A stretch of DNA of 64,000 nucleotides from Pseudomonadota bacterium (GCA_021842465.1 JAKBZN010000002.1:62001-126000); one strand, 5' to 3'; positions 28,395 through 37,799 are shown, numbered from the stretch's first letter. Notes: generated from the sequence alone by a model not told the origin. A program made the numbers and translations.

Positions 28395-29048
28395 TTATTG
28401 GCCCGAGCCTACCGCTGCCGGCTCCGCGCTCGGGTTGTGCGCGGTTCCCCGCCGGTATTGCGCCAACTGCGCGTCCGTGAGGACTTCAAACAGGGCGACG
28501 ACGCGCTGGACGCCGGAAACCCGCTGGACGGTGGATTCCGCGGTCTGCGCCTCCTGCGCACCGACGAGCCCCATCAGATAGACCGTTCCGTCGCTGCATA
28601 CGATCTGGATGACGCCGCCGGGGAGCGTCTTTTGCTCCAGGAGCGCCGAGCGCACCTTGCCGGCGAGTGCCGTGTCGGAGAGGAAGCTCCGCGCGCCGCC
28701 GTAGGTGCCGACGCGGACCTCGTTGATGACTTGGCGCACGCCGCGGCAGCCCGCGGCCAAGCGCTCGATTTCGGCCCGGTCCGCCGCGGACAGGGCGTTG
28801 CCGGTGAGCAGCACGCGCTGGTTGTAGGATGTGACGTCGACGTGGGTGGCGGTGCCGAAGCGCTGCGTGATCACATCGTTGACGCGGTGCTCGATTTCCG
28901 CGTCTTCCACCTGGATGCCGGTGGATCGGCGATCGCTGAGCACCATCGCGCTTCCCAGCGCCGCGCCGCCGATGGCGACGACACAGCCGCCGGTGCTCGT
29001 AACGGCCGCGATCAGGGCCAGGGGCAGGACAATCGAGCGCAAACGCAT
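28395..29048 (-). CDS. BON-domain lipoprotein (DolP/YraP-like)
   Basis: 217 residues from ATG 29048, with GAGG seven bases upstream. A lipoprotein signal ends at TSTGGC. Two BON domains follow (about 50-118 and 130-190), with NQRVLLTGNA and DGTVYLMGLVG as core strands. DolP in E. coli supports outer-membrane integrity, and the link with yraN upstream is conserved in proteobacteria. Confidence 0.88.
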   Translation of the reverse strand: MRLRSIVLPLALIAAVTSTGGCVVAIGGAALGSAMVLSDRRSTGIQVEDAEIEHRVNDVITQRFGTATHVDVTSYNQRVLLTGNALSAADRAEIERLAAGCRGVRQVINEVRVGTYGGARSFLSDTALAGKVRSALLEQKTLPGGVIQIVCSDGTVYLMGLVGAQEAQTAESTVQRVSGVQRVVALFEVLTDAQLAQYRRGTAHNPSAEPAAVGSGQ

Positions 29049-29062
29049 CACCAAACCTCGCC

Positions 29063-29443
29063 TCAGAAGGATTCTTCGTCATCAAACGCGGAGCGGAGCC
29101 ACGAAACCGCGCCCCGCTCGACGGTCACGGCGTCATATCGACACACGGGCCACCGGTCGCCAAAGCGCGCGCACAGATACAGGCGTGCCGCGCGCCGTAT
29201 TTTGCCCCGCTTTATCCGATCGATGCTGGCGGCGGCATCGCCCGTCCGGTTGCGCAGGCGCACTTCGACGAAGACCAGCGCATCGCCGTCGCGGGCGACG
29301 ATGTCGATCTCCCCGCTCCGAAAACGGACGTTGCGTGCAATGATGCGCAGGCCGTGCCGTACCAGGTGCGCGCAGGCGAGGTCTTCTCCTTGCGCTCCGC
29401 GTCGCTGGAGGATGCTGCGGCCGAACCGAAGGGGAGCATGCAT
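29063..29443 (-). CDS. yraN: YraN (UPF0102) endonuclease-like protein
   Basis: 126 residues. The restriction-endonuclease-like core shows [12 protein letters not shown], then [24 protein letters not shown]; the catalytic-type lysine of the usual VEVK is arginine here. Function in cells is not settled. Its start codon and that of the divergent rsmI overlap in the sequence CATGCATG. Confidence 0.9.
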   Translation of the reverse strand: MHAPLRFGRSILQRRGAQGEDLACAHLVRHGLRIIARNVRFRSGEIDIVARDGDALVFVEVRLRNRTGDAAASIDRIKRGKIRRAARLYLCARFGDRWPVCRYDAVTVERGAVSWLRSAFDDEESF

Positions 29444-30395
29444 GGGAGAGACATCCGCCGGTGGTCAGTGCGCCGGGATGGAGAACGGGTTGTGGGAGTG
29501 CTCGGGGGTTGCCGATCAGGAATTTCCGCCGGGATTGTATGTAGTCGCGACCCCTTTGGGGAATGCCGCCGATGTGACGCTTCGCGCATTGTGGGTATTA
29601 CGAAACGCCGATTGCATCGCTGCCGAAGATACCCGGACCACCGCGCCCCTGCTGGCGCGGTACGGGATCGCGCGGCCGTTGCTGGCGGCGCATCGCCATA
29701 ACGAGGCGGAGGCCGCGCAGCGAGTGCTTGCCCACCTCGCACAAGGCGAGCGGGTCGCTTTGGTCAGCGATGCCGGTACGCCGGCGATTTCGGATCCCGG
29801 CGCCGTGGTGGTGCGGGCGGCGGCGGATGCCGGGTACCGGGTGATCCCGATTCCCGGGGCGAGCAGCATGACGGCCGTGCTGTCGGTGGCGGGCGCGCAC
29901 CCCGGCGATGTCCGGTTCATCGGGTTTCCGCCCGCGGCTGCCCAGGCGCGCAAACGGAAGTGGGCGGACCTGGCGGCGGATGCCGGGGCGGCGGTGCTGT
30001 TCGAGGCGCCGCATCGCATGGTGCAGACCGCGGAAGAATTGGCCGCCGCGCTGGATCCGGAGCGCGGCGTGGTCCTGGCGCGCGAACTCACCAAGAAATT
30101 CGAAACGATCGTCCGGACGACGGCCGGCAATCTGCCCGCCGAAGTCGCGCGCGCCGCGCCGCGGGGGGAATACGTGCTGGTGATCGATGCGCTCGAGCGG
30201 AGCGCACCACGACCCCAGGACGAAATTGATGCGGGAACGATGCGCTGGCTACAGGCGCTGGCTGGCGCCCTGCCGGCTTCGCGCGCCGCGGCGGTTGCCG
30301 CCGCGGCGACCGGGTTGCCGCGGGACCTGCTCTATCGCGCGCTCTGCGCGGCCCGGGGCAGGGACGACGACTCGGCCGCCGATCCGGTTCCATAG
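29442..30395 (+). CDS. rsmI: 16S rRNA 2'-O-ribose C1402 methyltransferase
   Basis: 317 residues from ATG 29442, with GGGGAG five bases upstream; ATG 29478 is an alternative that trims a poor N-terminus. Family marks are [55 protein letters not shown] and LFEAPHRM. It methylates C1402 of 16S rRNA in the decoding centre. The 3' end overlaps the convergent rlpA gene by 64 bases. Confidence 0.94.
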   Translation: MGETSAGGQCAGMENGLWECSGVADQEFPPGLYVVATPLGNAADVTLRALWVLRNADCIAAEDTRTTAPLLARYGIARPLLAAHRHNEAEAAQRVLAHLAQGERVALVSDAGTPAISDPGAVVVRAAADAGYRVIPIPGASSMTAVLSVAGAHPGDVRFIGFPPAAAQARKRKWADLAADAGAAVLFEAPHRMVQTAEELAAALDPERGVVLARELTKKFETIVRTTAGNLPAEVARAAPRGEYVLVIDALERSAPRPQDEIDAGTMRWLQALAGALPASRAAAVAAAATGLPRDLLYRALCAARGRDDDSAADPVP

Positions 30396-31432
30396 GCGAA
30401 CACGATTGCCTTGCGCCCGAGGAATCGGGACAGGCGACGCGCCATGTCTTGCGCGGTCGTCCGGTCCGCCGTGTCGCCGATCAGAACCCGATTGAGGCGG
30501 TCCGACCGCGCGACGCGCGCCAGGCGCGCCTGCGCCGGCAGCGGGGCGGCCTGCGGCGCGCCCAGCAGGAGGTCGAGCCGGTCGCGCAAGGCGTCGGCAT
30601 GGGCCGGGCTGGAGAAGGCGCCGAGTTGCACCGCCCAGTGGGTCTCCGTGCCGTCGGCGGCCGGCTGCAGTTCGGGCGGCGGTCGATCCGCGTCGAGCAG
30701 GGTCTGTACCGGATCGGGGGCGCCGCCTGCGGGCGGAGCGGCCGTCGGCGGGGGATCGGCGGCTACGGTCGGGGCCGGCGGCGAGTAGGCCGCGGGAACC
30801 ACGCCGTCGACTGCCGCGGGTATCGGAACGGGGGGCGTGACGGCCCGCGGGGACAGCGCCGCCAGCTCCGCGTCCGGGCGGCCGGTCTTCCAGCTTCCGT
30901 CGGCGATCTCGCGGTTGGTGATCCGGTCCACTTCGACCTCTCCGGTACCCGGCCCCGCGATCCCGAGCCGCGTCGCCGCGGCATAGGACAGATCGATCAC
31001 GCGATCGAACAGGAACGGCCCCCGGTCGTTCACGCGCACGATCACGCTGCGGCCGTTGCGCAGGTTCGTCACCCGGGCGTAGCTCGGGATCGGCAGCGTG
31101 GGGTGCGCCGCCGTCATCGCGAACATGTCGTACGGTTCGCCGCTTGCGGTGCGGTTCCCTTGGTACTGGCGGCCGTACCAGGACGCGATGCCGCGCTGCT
31201 GGAACGGAACGTCCCGGGTGATCGGAACGTAGCGCCGCCCCAAGGCGTAGTACGGCCGATTGGCGTAGGGGTCGAAAGGCTCGACGCGCGGGGTCGCATC
31301 CGCCTCCTGGGAAAGATGCGGCGGCACCTTGGCCGGTGGGCCGTCGTTGGCGTAGTAATGCGGATGCGGAACCGAAGCACAGCCGCCCAGGATCAGCAGG
31401 GCGGTCAGGCCGAGCGTGCGTGTACGAGCCAT
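30332..31432 (-). CDS. rlpA: RlpA-family septal ring lytic transglycosylase with SPOR domain
   Basis: 366 residues. A lipobox (LILGGCAS) anchors it to the outer membrane. The double-psi beta-barrel lies at ~80-170 (GIASWYGRQYQGNRTASGEPYD, RVNDRGPFLFDRVIDLS) and holds the catalytic aspartate. A long proline/alanine linker leads to a C-terminal SPOR domain (~285-366) that binds denuded septal glycan. It sits in the mrdA-rodA-rlpA cell-shape cluster and begins 18 bases after the rodA stop. Confidence 0.93.
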   Translation of the reverse strand: MARTRTLGLTALLILGGCASVPHPHYYANDGPPAKVPPHLSQEADATPRVEPFDPYANRPYYALGRRYVPITRDVPFQQRGIASWYGRQYQGNRTASGEPYDMFAMTAAHPTLPIPSYARVTNLRNGRSVIVRVNDRGPFLFDRVIDLSYAAATRLGIAGPGTGEVEVDRITNREIADGSWKTGRPDAELAALSPRAVTPPVPIPAAVDGVVPAAYSPPAPTVAADPPPTAAPPAGGAPDPVQTLLDADRPPPELQPAADGTETHWAVQLGAFSSPAHADALRDRLDLLLGAPQAAPLPAQARLARVARSDRLNRVLIGDTADRTTAQDMARRLSRFLGRKAIVFAYGTGSAAESSSLPRAAQSAR

Positions 31433-31450
31433 GTCGGAATGTCCTGTGAG

Positions 31451-32566
31451 TCAGCTCTGGACGAGCGGCCGATGCCGCTGGATCGCCATCAGCATTCCAC
31501 ACGCGATCCCGATCGTCGTCAATGCGGTACCGCCATAGCTGATGAGTGGAAGCGGCACGCCGACCACCGGCAGGATACCGCTCACCATGCCCATGTTGAC
31601 GAAGGCATAGGTGAACAGGATCATCGCGATCGAGCCGGCGAGCAATCGCCCAAACGGCGTCGCCGCATGTTGCGCGATGCTGAGTGCCCGCGCGACGAGC
31701 ATCGAGAAGAGCGCCAGGAGGACCAGGTTGCCGATCAGGCCGAACTCTTCGGAATAGACCGCGAAGATGAAGTCCGTGGTCCGCTCGGGGATGAACTCCA
31801 GATGCGCCTGCGTTCCCTGCATCCATCCTTTTCCGAAGACGCCGCCGGAGCCGATGGCGATCATCGATTGCAGGGTGTGGAATCCCTTGCCGAGCGGATC
31901 GGATGACGGATTGAGCAGGGTGAGGATGCGGTTGCGCTGGTAATCGTGCAGGAACATCCAGCCGATCGGCAGCGCCGCGAGGGTGACGGCGGTCATCGCG
32001 GCGAGCCAGCGCCAGGGCAGCCCCGCAAAGAAGATCACATAGAAGCCCGCGGCCAGGACCAGGAGCGCGGTTCCGAGATCCGGTTGGCGGGCGATCAGTC
32101 CCACCGGCGCGAGCACCAGGGCAAAGGCGACGACGAAGTCCGCCGTGCGCAGCCCCTCCGCACGCTTCTGGAAATACCAGGCCAGCACCAGGGGGACGCC
32201 GAGCTTCATGATTTCGGCGGGCTGGAAGCGCGTGAAGCCGAGATCGAGCCAGCGCCGGGCGCCGTTGACCGAAACCCCGGCTACCAGCACGGCGAGCAGC
32301 GCAAGCAGACCGACGGCATAGACGGGAATCGCCGCGCGCAGCAGGAGCCGCGGCGGAATCGCCGCGGTGCCGAGCATCAACGCGCCCGCAAAGGCAAAGT
32401 TGCGCAGCTGCCCGGTGAAGTGGCCCGGCTGGTCGGATGCGGCCGAGTAGAGCGTGACCAGTCCGACGAGCATCAGCGCTCCCAGCGTCGTCACCAGGGC
32501 GGGATCGATCAGATCGGCAAACCGCCGCGCGAAGTTGCGCGCCGCGGTCCGGGCGTTCGCGTTCAT
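31451..32566 (-). CDS. rodA: Peptidoglycan glycosyltransferase RodA
   Basis: 371 residues from ATG 32566, overlapping the mrdA stop as ATGA. This SEDS protein polymerises lateral-wall glycan with PBP2. About ten helices are present. Family motifs are GFTRFQPAEIMKLGVPL, ARQPDLGTALLV, FIPERTTDFIFAVYSEEFG and the C-terminal LPLISYGGTALTT. A longer minus-strand reading frame that covers this gene and runs on over the next one is a shadow outside rodA. Confidence 0.95.
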   Translation of the reverse strand: MNANARTAARNFARRFADLIDPALVTTLGALMLVGLVTLYSAASDQPGHFTGQLRNFAFAGALMLGTAAIPPRLLLRAAIPVYAVGLLALLAVLVAGVSVNGARRWLDLGFTRFQPAEIMKLGVPLVLAWYFQKRAEGLRTADFVVAFALVLAPVGLIARQPDLGTALLVLAAGFYVIFFAGLPWRWLAAMTAVTLAALPIGWMFLHDYQRNRILTLLNPSSDPLGKGFHTLQSMIAIGSGGVFGKGWMQGTQAHLEFIPERTTDFIFAVYSEEFGLIGNLVLLALFSMLVARALSIAQHAATPFGRLLAGSIAMILFTYAFVNMGMVSGILPVVGVPLPLISYGGTALTTIGIACGMLMAIQRHRPLVQS

Positions 32567-34440
32567 TTGGCGTCCTTCCCCGCCGCCGGTTCCCGGCCAA
32601 GCAAGTAGTAGTCCAGCACCTCGCGTGCGATCGGGGCCGCGGCCTCGGAGCCCCAGCCGCCGTTCTCCACGAGCACGGCAAGTGCGATCTTCGGCTGCAC
32701 GCCCGGCTGCGCCGGCGCAAACGAGATGAAGAGCGAATGGTCGCGATGGCGTTCGGAGAGCTGCGAGGCATGGTATTTCGCGCCCTGCGCGATGCCGACG
32801 ACCTGCGCCGTGCCGGTCTTTCCAGCCGCCTGGTACGGCGCCCCCTGGAATACGTGGTACGCGGTGCCTTCGGGCGACGTCGTCACGCCGACCATGGCGG
32901 CGCGCACCAGGGCGACATATTCCGGATCGAGCGGGATGCGCGCGGATTCCTTGTCCACCACCTTGGTCCGTTTGCCGGTGTTCGGGTCCTCGATTTCCTT
33001 GACGAGGTGCGGTCGCATGACGACGCCGCCGTTGGCCAGGGTGGCCACCGCATGGGCCAACTGCAACAGGGTGAAAGCGTTCTTTCCCTGCCCGATGCCC
33101 AGCGAGATGGTTTCCCCCCGGTACCACTTCTGGTGGAAACGGCGCCAGTTCCAGGCCGTCGACGGCAGCACGCCGCGCGACTCGCCGTCGAGGTCGATGC
33201 CGGTCAGTTGTCCGAAGCCGAACGGCTTCATGAAATCGTGGATCGCGTCGACGCCGAGGTCGTTGGCGACCGAGTAGTAATAAACGTCGCTGGACACGAC
33301 GATGGAGCGGTAGAGGTCGACCATGCCGTGCCCACCTTGCGTGCCGCCTTCGCGGAACATGTGTCCGCCGAAGTCGTAATAGCCGGGGTCGAGCATCGTG
33401 CTGTCCGGGCGCCGCTTGCCCAGCTCCAGCGCGGCGAGCGCCATGAACGGCTTGTACGTCGAGCCGATCGGATAGGTGCCGCGCAATGCGCGGTTGAGCA
33501 GCGGCTTGTCCGGATCGTCGTTCAGGGCCTTCCAGTCGGCGCTGTCGATGCCGTCGACGAAGAGGTTGGGATCGAAAGTCGGCATCGAGACGAACGCCAG
33601 CACGTCGCCGGTCGCGGGTTCGATGGCGATCAGGGCGCCGCGCCGCGCCCCGAAGGCGCGTTCGACCACCTCTTGCAGCTTGAGGTCGATCGACAGGATC
33701 AGATTGTTTCCCGGCTTGGGCGGCGTGCGTGCCAGCGTCCGTACCGGGTGCCCGCCGGCGGTGATTTCCATCTTGTCGTACCCGGTGATGCCGTGCAGCG
33801 CCTGTTCGTAGCTTTCCTCGATGTCGAGCTTGCCGATGTAGTTGGTGCCGTCGTAGTTCGCCGGATCGGCGAAGCGGCGGATGCGGGCCTCGTCGGCATC
33901 GCTGATCCGGCCGATGTAGCCGAGCACATGCGACGCGGTCTTGCCCAGCGGGTACTGCCGGAACAGGCGCGCATGCAAGGCCACGCCGGGGAAACGGAAC
34001 CGCTCGACGGCGAAGCGCGCCACCTCGGCGTCGGTGAGCTTGGTCCGGATCGGCACGGAATTCAGGCGCTTGTAGTCCGACAGCGTCTTGAAGAACCGCC
34101 GTCGGTCGCGCAGGGTGATCTCGATCACCTGGGAGAGCGCGTGGATGGTCTCTTCGAGATCGGGCACATTCGCCGGTTCGATCTCCAGGGTGTATGCGGA
34201 GAAGTTCGTCGCCAGCACCGCGCCCGTCCGGTCGACGATCAGGCCCCGGTTGGGCGTGACCGGTACGAGCGCCGTCCGATTCTGCTCGGCGCGCGCCTTG
34301 TATTCGCGGTAGCGCACTACCTGCAACCAGCCGAATCGCGCAAGCAGGGCCGAGAACCCGCCGGCGACCAACGCCGACGCCGCCACGAGGCGTCCGCGGA
34401 AGCGCTGGATGTCCTGTTCGGGATTGCGTAAGGGCTTCAT
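32563..34440 (-). CDS. mrdA: Penicillin-binding protein 2
   Basis: 625 residues. One N-terminal membrane helix precedes a dimerisation domain (~60-240) and a transpeptidase domain. The catalytic serine is in GSTYKPFMALAAL, with SSDVYYYSVAND as second motif and AAGKTGTAQVVG as KTG motif. It cross-links lateral-wall peptidoglycan together with RodA, encoded in the overlapping downstream gene. Confidence 0.95.
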   Translation of the reverse strand: MKPLRNPEQDIQRFRGRLVAASALVAGGFSALLARFGWLQVVRYREYKARAEQNRTALVPVTPNRGLIVDRTGAVLATNFSAYTLEIEPANVPDLEETIHALSQVIEITLRDRRRFFKTLSDYKRLNSVPIRTKLTDAEVARFAVERFRFPGVALHARLFRQYPLGKTASHVLGYIGRISDADEARIRRFADPANYDGTNYIGKLDIEESYEQALHGITGYDKMEITAGGHPVRTLARTPPKPGNNLILSIDLKLQEVVERAFGARRGALIAIEPATGDVLAFVSMPTFDPNLFVDGIDSADWKALNDDPDKPLLNRALRGTYPIGSTYKPFMALAALELGKRRPDSTMLDPGYYDFGGHMFREGGTQGGHGMVDLYRSIVVSSDVYYYSVANDLGVDAIHDFMKPFGFGQLTGIDLDGESRGVLPSTAWNWRRFHQKWYRGETISLGIGQGKNAFTLLQLAHAVATLANGGVVMRPHLVKEIEDPNTGKRTKVVDKESARIPLDPEYVALVRAAMVGVTTSPEGTAYHVFQGAPYQAAGKTGTAQVVGIAQGAKYHASQLSERHRDHSLFISFAPAQPGVQPKIALAVLVENGGWGSEAAAPIAREVLDYYLLGREPAAGKDAK

Positions 34441-34529
34441 GGAGCCGAGTTGCCGGGCCGCTGCGGTTGGGTTGGAGACTGCTTGCGCAGGGGGGAATCG
34501 ATCCGGATCGGGCCGCGCAAACCGGTATT

Positions 34530-35465
34530 ATGGCAATGATGAAAGCCAATCGTCGCGAACCGCTCCCCTGGCATCACCCGAAAGAGTTGGAGGACGATCC
34601 CTCCGCCCAGGAGCGCATTCAGGCGATCATGCAGTCGCCGAGCTATGAACCGGCCGATCAGGACACGCGGTTTCTGTCGAGCGATGGCATGCGGGGGGTC
34701 CGGCTGCAGTTGGATTACTCCAAGGCGGAAGAACTGCTCGAGCGCCACGGCATCAAGCACACCATCGTCGTCTTCGGCAGCACGCGGATCCGCGAACCCG
34801 CCGCGGCGCAGCGCGCCGTGCAGATGTTGCAGGCCCAGGCGGCGCGGATCGGCGAGACCGACACCGTCGCGGCCGCGGAGCACCGGCGCAGGATCTCGGT
34901 GGCCGAACGGATCCTGGCCAAGAGCCGGTATTACGACGTGGCGCGCGAGTTCGGCCGCCTGGTCGCATCGGGCGGGAACGGACCCGGCGATTCGCGCGTC
35001 ACGGTCATGACTGGCGGCGGTCCGGGCATCATGGAGGCGGCCAACCGCGGGGCGTTCGACGTCGGCGCGGAGTCCATCGGGCTGAACATCTCCCTGCCGC
35101 ACGAACAGTATCCGAACCCCTACATCACCCCGGAACTGTGCCTGCGTTTCCACTATTTCGCACTGCGCAAAATGCATTTCCTGATGCGCGCGCGGGCGCT
35201 CGTCGCGTTTCCGGGCGGATTCGGCACCTTCGACGAACTATTCGAAACGCTCACCCTGATCCAGACGCGCAAGCTCGATCCGGTGCCGGTCGTGCTGATC
35301 GGCCGGGATTACTGGCGTCGCGCCTTCGACGTCGACTTCCTCGTCGACGAGGGGGTGGTCGATGCCGAGGACCGCGAGCTATTCTGGTATGCCGAGTCCG
35401 CCGAGGACGCCTGGAATGGCATTCTGCAATGGCACGAAAACAACGGGACGCCGCTCTATCCGTAA
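34530..35465 (+). CDS. LOG-family protein (lysine decarboxylase-like)
   Basis: 311 residues from ATG 34530; a further ATG at 34536 is close and no good ribosome-binding site is seen. The Rossmann-type core has HTIVVFGSTRI, MTGGGPGIMEAANRGAFD and FPGGFGTFDELFETLTLIQT, the PGGxGTxxE motif of LOG phosphoribohydrolases. The longer form may cleave nucleotide 5'-monophosphates rather than make cytokinins; the activity here is inferred. It diverges from mrdA. Confidence 0.88.
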   Translation: MAMMKANRREPLPWHHPKELEDDPSAQERIQAIMQSPSYEPADQDTRFLSSDGMRGVRLQLDYSKAEELLERHGIKHTIVVFGSTRIREPAAAQRAVQMLQAQAARIGETDTVAAAEHRRRISVAERILAKSRYYDVAREFGRLVASGGNGPGDSRVTVMTGGGPGIMEAANRGAFDVGAESIGLNISLPHEQYPNPYITPELCLRFHYFALRKMHFLMRARALVAFPGGFGTFDELFETLTLIQTRKLDPVPVVLIGRDYWRRAFDVDFLVDEGVVDAEDRELFWYAESAEDAWNGILQWHENNGTPLYP

Positions 35466-35529
35466 CGCCTCCCTGCCGGCAATGGCATCCCTCTGCCGCA
35501 TGGGGAGATGGACCAGGGAGTAAGAAAAA

Positions 35530-36936
35530 ATGAAAATTTCCTTTCATGGTGCCGATCGCGACGTTACCGGTTCCTGCCACCTCGTCGAGTGCGCGGGGCT
35601 GCGCATCCTGATCGACTGCGGACTGGTCCAGGGCGACCGCGAACTGGAACAGCGCAACCGTGCGCCGTTCGGGTTCGATCCAAAGTCGATCGATTTCGTG
35701 CTGCTGACCCATGCGCACCTCGATCACTGCGGGAGGCTGCCCCTGCTGGCCAAGCGGGGATTCCGCGGCGAAATCATCGCCACGTCCGCGACCCGCGATC
35801 TGGCGCGGATCGTCATGCTCGATTCCGCGCATCTGCAGGAGGAGGATGAGCGCCACGCGCGATACCGCCGCGAGCACGATCGCCACGGCGATCACCGCGG
35901 CGACGCGCAGGTCGACGAGACGGCGTTGTATACGACGCTCGACGCCCTTGACAGCCTCGATCGCTTCGGCCGCGCCGCGTCGTACGGCGAGGCGATTTCC
36001 CTGGCGCCCGGCGTGCGGGCAACGTTCTTCGACGCCGGACACATCGCCGGCTCGGCCAGCGTCTTTCTCGAACTCGAGGAAAACGGCGCGCGGCGTACGG
36101 TGACCTTCTCGGGCGACCTCGGCAACCAGGGGCGGCCGCTGCTGCGTGCGCCGGTGGCGCCGCCGCATTCCGACGTCGTGGTGATGGAGACGACCTACGG
36201 CGACCGCCTTCACAAGCCGATCGCGCCGTCGATCGAAGAACTGTACGCCGCGATTCACGAGGTCTTCGAGCATGGCGGTAACGTCGTCATTCCGACGTTC
36301 GCCCTCGAGCGTGCCCAGGAGATCCTGTGGTTTCTGCGCGAAGGCCAGGAGAAAGGCCGCATCTCGGAAATGGCCCAGGTCTTTCTCGACTCTCCGATGG
36401 CGATTTCGGCAACCCAGATTTTCGAGCGGCATCCGGAGTGCTTCGAGCCGCATGTGGCCAAGCTGTTTCACGGCGGCGGGGATCCGTTCGCGCTGCCGGG
36501 CCTGCACTTCACGCGGGATGCGACGGAAAGCATCGCCATCAACCGTTTCCGGTCGGGCGCGATCATCCTGGCCGGCGCCGGCATGTGCAACGGCGGGCGG
36601 GTTCGCCACCACCTGCGCCAGAATCTCTGGCGGTCGAACTGCGCCGTCGTGTTCGTCGGCTACGCCGCGCGCGGCACGCTGGCCCGGCGGATCATCGACG
36701 GCGCGCAGAGCGTGCGGATCTTCAATGAAGACGTGCCGGTCCGTGCGCGCGTCCACACCATCAACGGATTTTCCGCGCACGCGGACCGCGACGAGTTGCT
36801 CGCCTGGCACCGCGCGATCCGTCCGCCGCGGACCATCCTGGTCCACGGCGAACCCGAGGTCATGCAGTCGTTTGCCGGACTGCTGGAAGGCACCCAGGTG
36901 GAGATGCCGGGGTTCGGACAGGAGTTCGAAATCTAG
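35530..36936 (+). CDS. Beta-CASP metallo-beta-lactamase-fold RNase
   Basis: 468 residues, with GGGAG upstream. The metallo-beta-lactamase core shows LTHAHLDHCGRLP, FFDAGHIAGSASVF and FSGDLGNQGRPLL. The beta-CASP insert spans ~200-400, with METTYGDR, IPTFALERAQEIL, LDSPMA and GAGMCNGGRVRHHL. The C-terminal half ends HTINGFSAHADRDELLAW and ILVHGEPEVM. It matches YsiA/RNase J-related CPSF-like exonucleases; RNA is the likely substrate. Confidence 0.92.
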   Translation: MKISFHGADRDVTGSCHLVECAGLRILIDCGLVQGDRELEQRNRAPFGFDPKSIDFVLLTHAHLDHCGRLPLLAKRGFRGEIIATSATRDLARIVMLDSAHLQEEDERHARYRREHDRHGDHRGDAQVDETALYTTLDALDSLDRFGRAASYGEAISLAPGVRATFFDAGHIAGSASVFLELEENGARRTVTFSGDLGNQGRPLLRAPVAPPHSDVVVMETTYGDRLHKPIAPSIEELYAAIHEVFEHGGNVVIPTFALERAQEILWFLREGQEKGRISEMAQVFLDSPMAISATQIFERHPECFEPHVAKLFHGGGDPFALPGLHFTRDATESIAINRFRSGAIILAGAGMCNGGRVRHHLRQNLWRSNCAVVFVGYAARGTLARRIIDGAQSVRIFNEDVPVRARVHTINGFSAHADRDELLAWHRAIRPPRTILVHGEPEVMQSFAGLLEGTQVEMPGFGQEFEI

Positions 36937-36973
36937 CGTAGTGCGTCGTGCAGGCGCGCGTAAGCCTGCGCAA

Positions 36974-37212
36974 GCGATTGGCGGCTGCGCCTCGCCGGGG
37001 CCGGCTACGCGGTGGTCGCCCCGCAGGGGCGACTGCGCTCCGCTGCTCGGTCCGCGGGCGCACGGCCAACTTGCTGCGCGTCCTGCGGACGCTGCGCTCG
37101 GACAGGGGCCGTGAGTCAGAAGAAGAGGCGCGCGTTCGCGCGCCGCCCGCGGCCCTCCGCTGCTCGCCACCGCGTCTCATGCCGGCCCCGGCGGGGCGCA
37201 GCCGCCAATCGC
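36974..37212. repeat. 239-bp element bounded by 32-bp inverted repeats
   Basis: Positions 36974-37005 and 37181-37212 are inverted copies of each other over 32 bases with one mismatch. The 175 bases between them hold no convincing gene. The form suggests a MITE-like, non-autonomous insertion or a large foldback structure. No target-site duplication was identified by eye. It lies directly downstream of the beta-CASP gene. Confidence 0.65.
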
Positions 37213-37454
37213 AACTATGAGTAGCCACGATCCGGCAGGAGGGTGCTCACCTTCGGCCCCGTGCAATGCGTTCGTCACCACGGTGCCGTAGCCCGCAATC
37301 GGAGTGCTGCGGTCATTTCGCGCTGCAGCCGGCCTGCGGCAGGTCACGACCCAATCCGGCTGTTCGAGGCGGTACTGGTTCAGCAGCCGGTATCCAAGTG
37401 GAGCGGTCGCCCAGCACGCCTGATCAGGGACGGCACGTCGGTCATTCCGGGCAT

Positions 37455-37526
37455 GGGGGCCGGCGGTCAACGCAACGGCAATGCGCGTGTAAGCCGCCAC
37501 CCAGGGAGCCGAGCGATTTGCGCTTC
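37455..37526 (+). repeat. Left copy of a 70-bp segment that recurs inverted beyond the DGR
   Basis: This segment matches the reverse complement of 40857-40927 at roughly 80 percent of positions (about 13 differences by hand alignment), including the shared run GGCAATGCG and a following TAAGCCGCC. The pair brackets the whole retroelement. Weaker similarity (GGGCATCAC) continues to the right of the core. I see no gene in 37213-37600. Confidence 0.6.
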
Positions 37527-37608
37527 CGTCACATCCGGTGATGGGCATCACCCCGGGGCGGACACCCGACCCACTGCTGTCGGTCAGCCGTCAGCGGTTC
37601 AACGGTAG

Positions 37609-37626
37609 GAGGTGGGATTTTTTACA
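37609..37626 (+). promoter_or_regulatory. Degenerate copy of the TTTTTACA motif
   Basis: GTGGGATTTTTTACAG resembles the clearer motif at 37663-37679 and the one at 38552-38568. It may be an additional binding site upstream of the DGR target gene. Confidence 0.3.
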
Positions 37627-37662
37627 GTTTGGAGGAGCGGAGGGGGATTTTCCCGCAGGAAT

Positions 37663-37679
37663 GTCGAAATTTTTTACAT
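37663..37679 (+). promoter_or_regulatory. TGTCGAAATTTTTTACA motif upstream of the PEP-CTERM gene
   Basis: The sequence lies about 65 bases upstream of the sigma-54 -24 element, where an enhancer-binding protein would sit. Almost the same sequence (TGTCGGGAATTTTTACA) precedes avd at 38552. PEP-CTERM genes in exopolysaccharide-forming betaproteobacteria are known to depend on the PrsK/PrsR two-component system and RpoN; assigning this motif to PrsR is inference. Confidence 0.45.
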
Positions 37680-37740
37680 TCCCCCCCCCGGGATTTGCCG
37701 ATTCTCTCTAACACATTGATGTGGCGATGGATAATTTCCC

Positions 37741-37758
37741 TCGGCACGAATTGTGCTT
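37741..37758 (+). promoter_or_regulatory. Sigma-54 (-24/-12) promoter of the DGR target gene
   Basis: CGGCACGAATTGTGCTT gives GG (37743-37744) and GC (37755-37756) exactly ten bases apart, with GGCACG matching the -24 consensus. Transcription would start near 37768, about 32 bases before the first ATG. Sigma-54 control agrees with known PEP-CTERM regulation. Confidence 0.65.
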
Positions 37759-37799
37759 TATTTATCTGCGGAGCGGCGAGACCGCGTAAAGGATGAAGA

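Noticed and set aside
31451-34549. Very long minus-strand open frame of more than 1000 codons
   Set aside because: Its downstream part is rodA, but upstream of 32566 it reads mrdA in the wrong frame; motifs of PBP2 occur only in the other frame.
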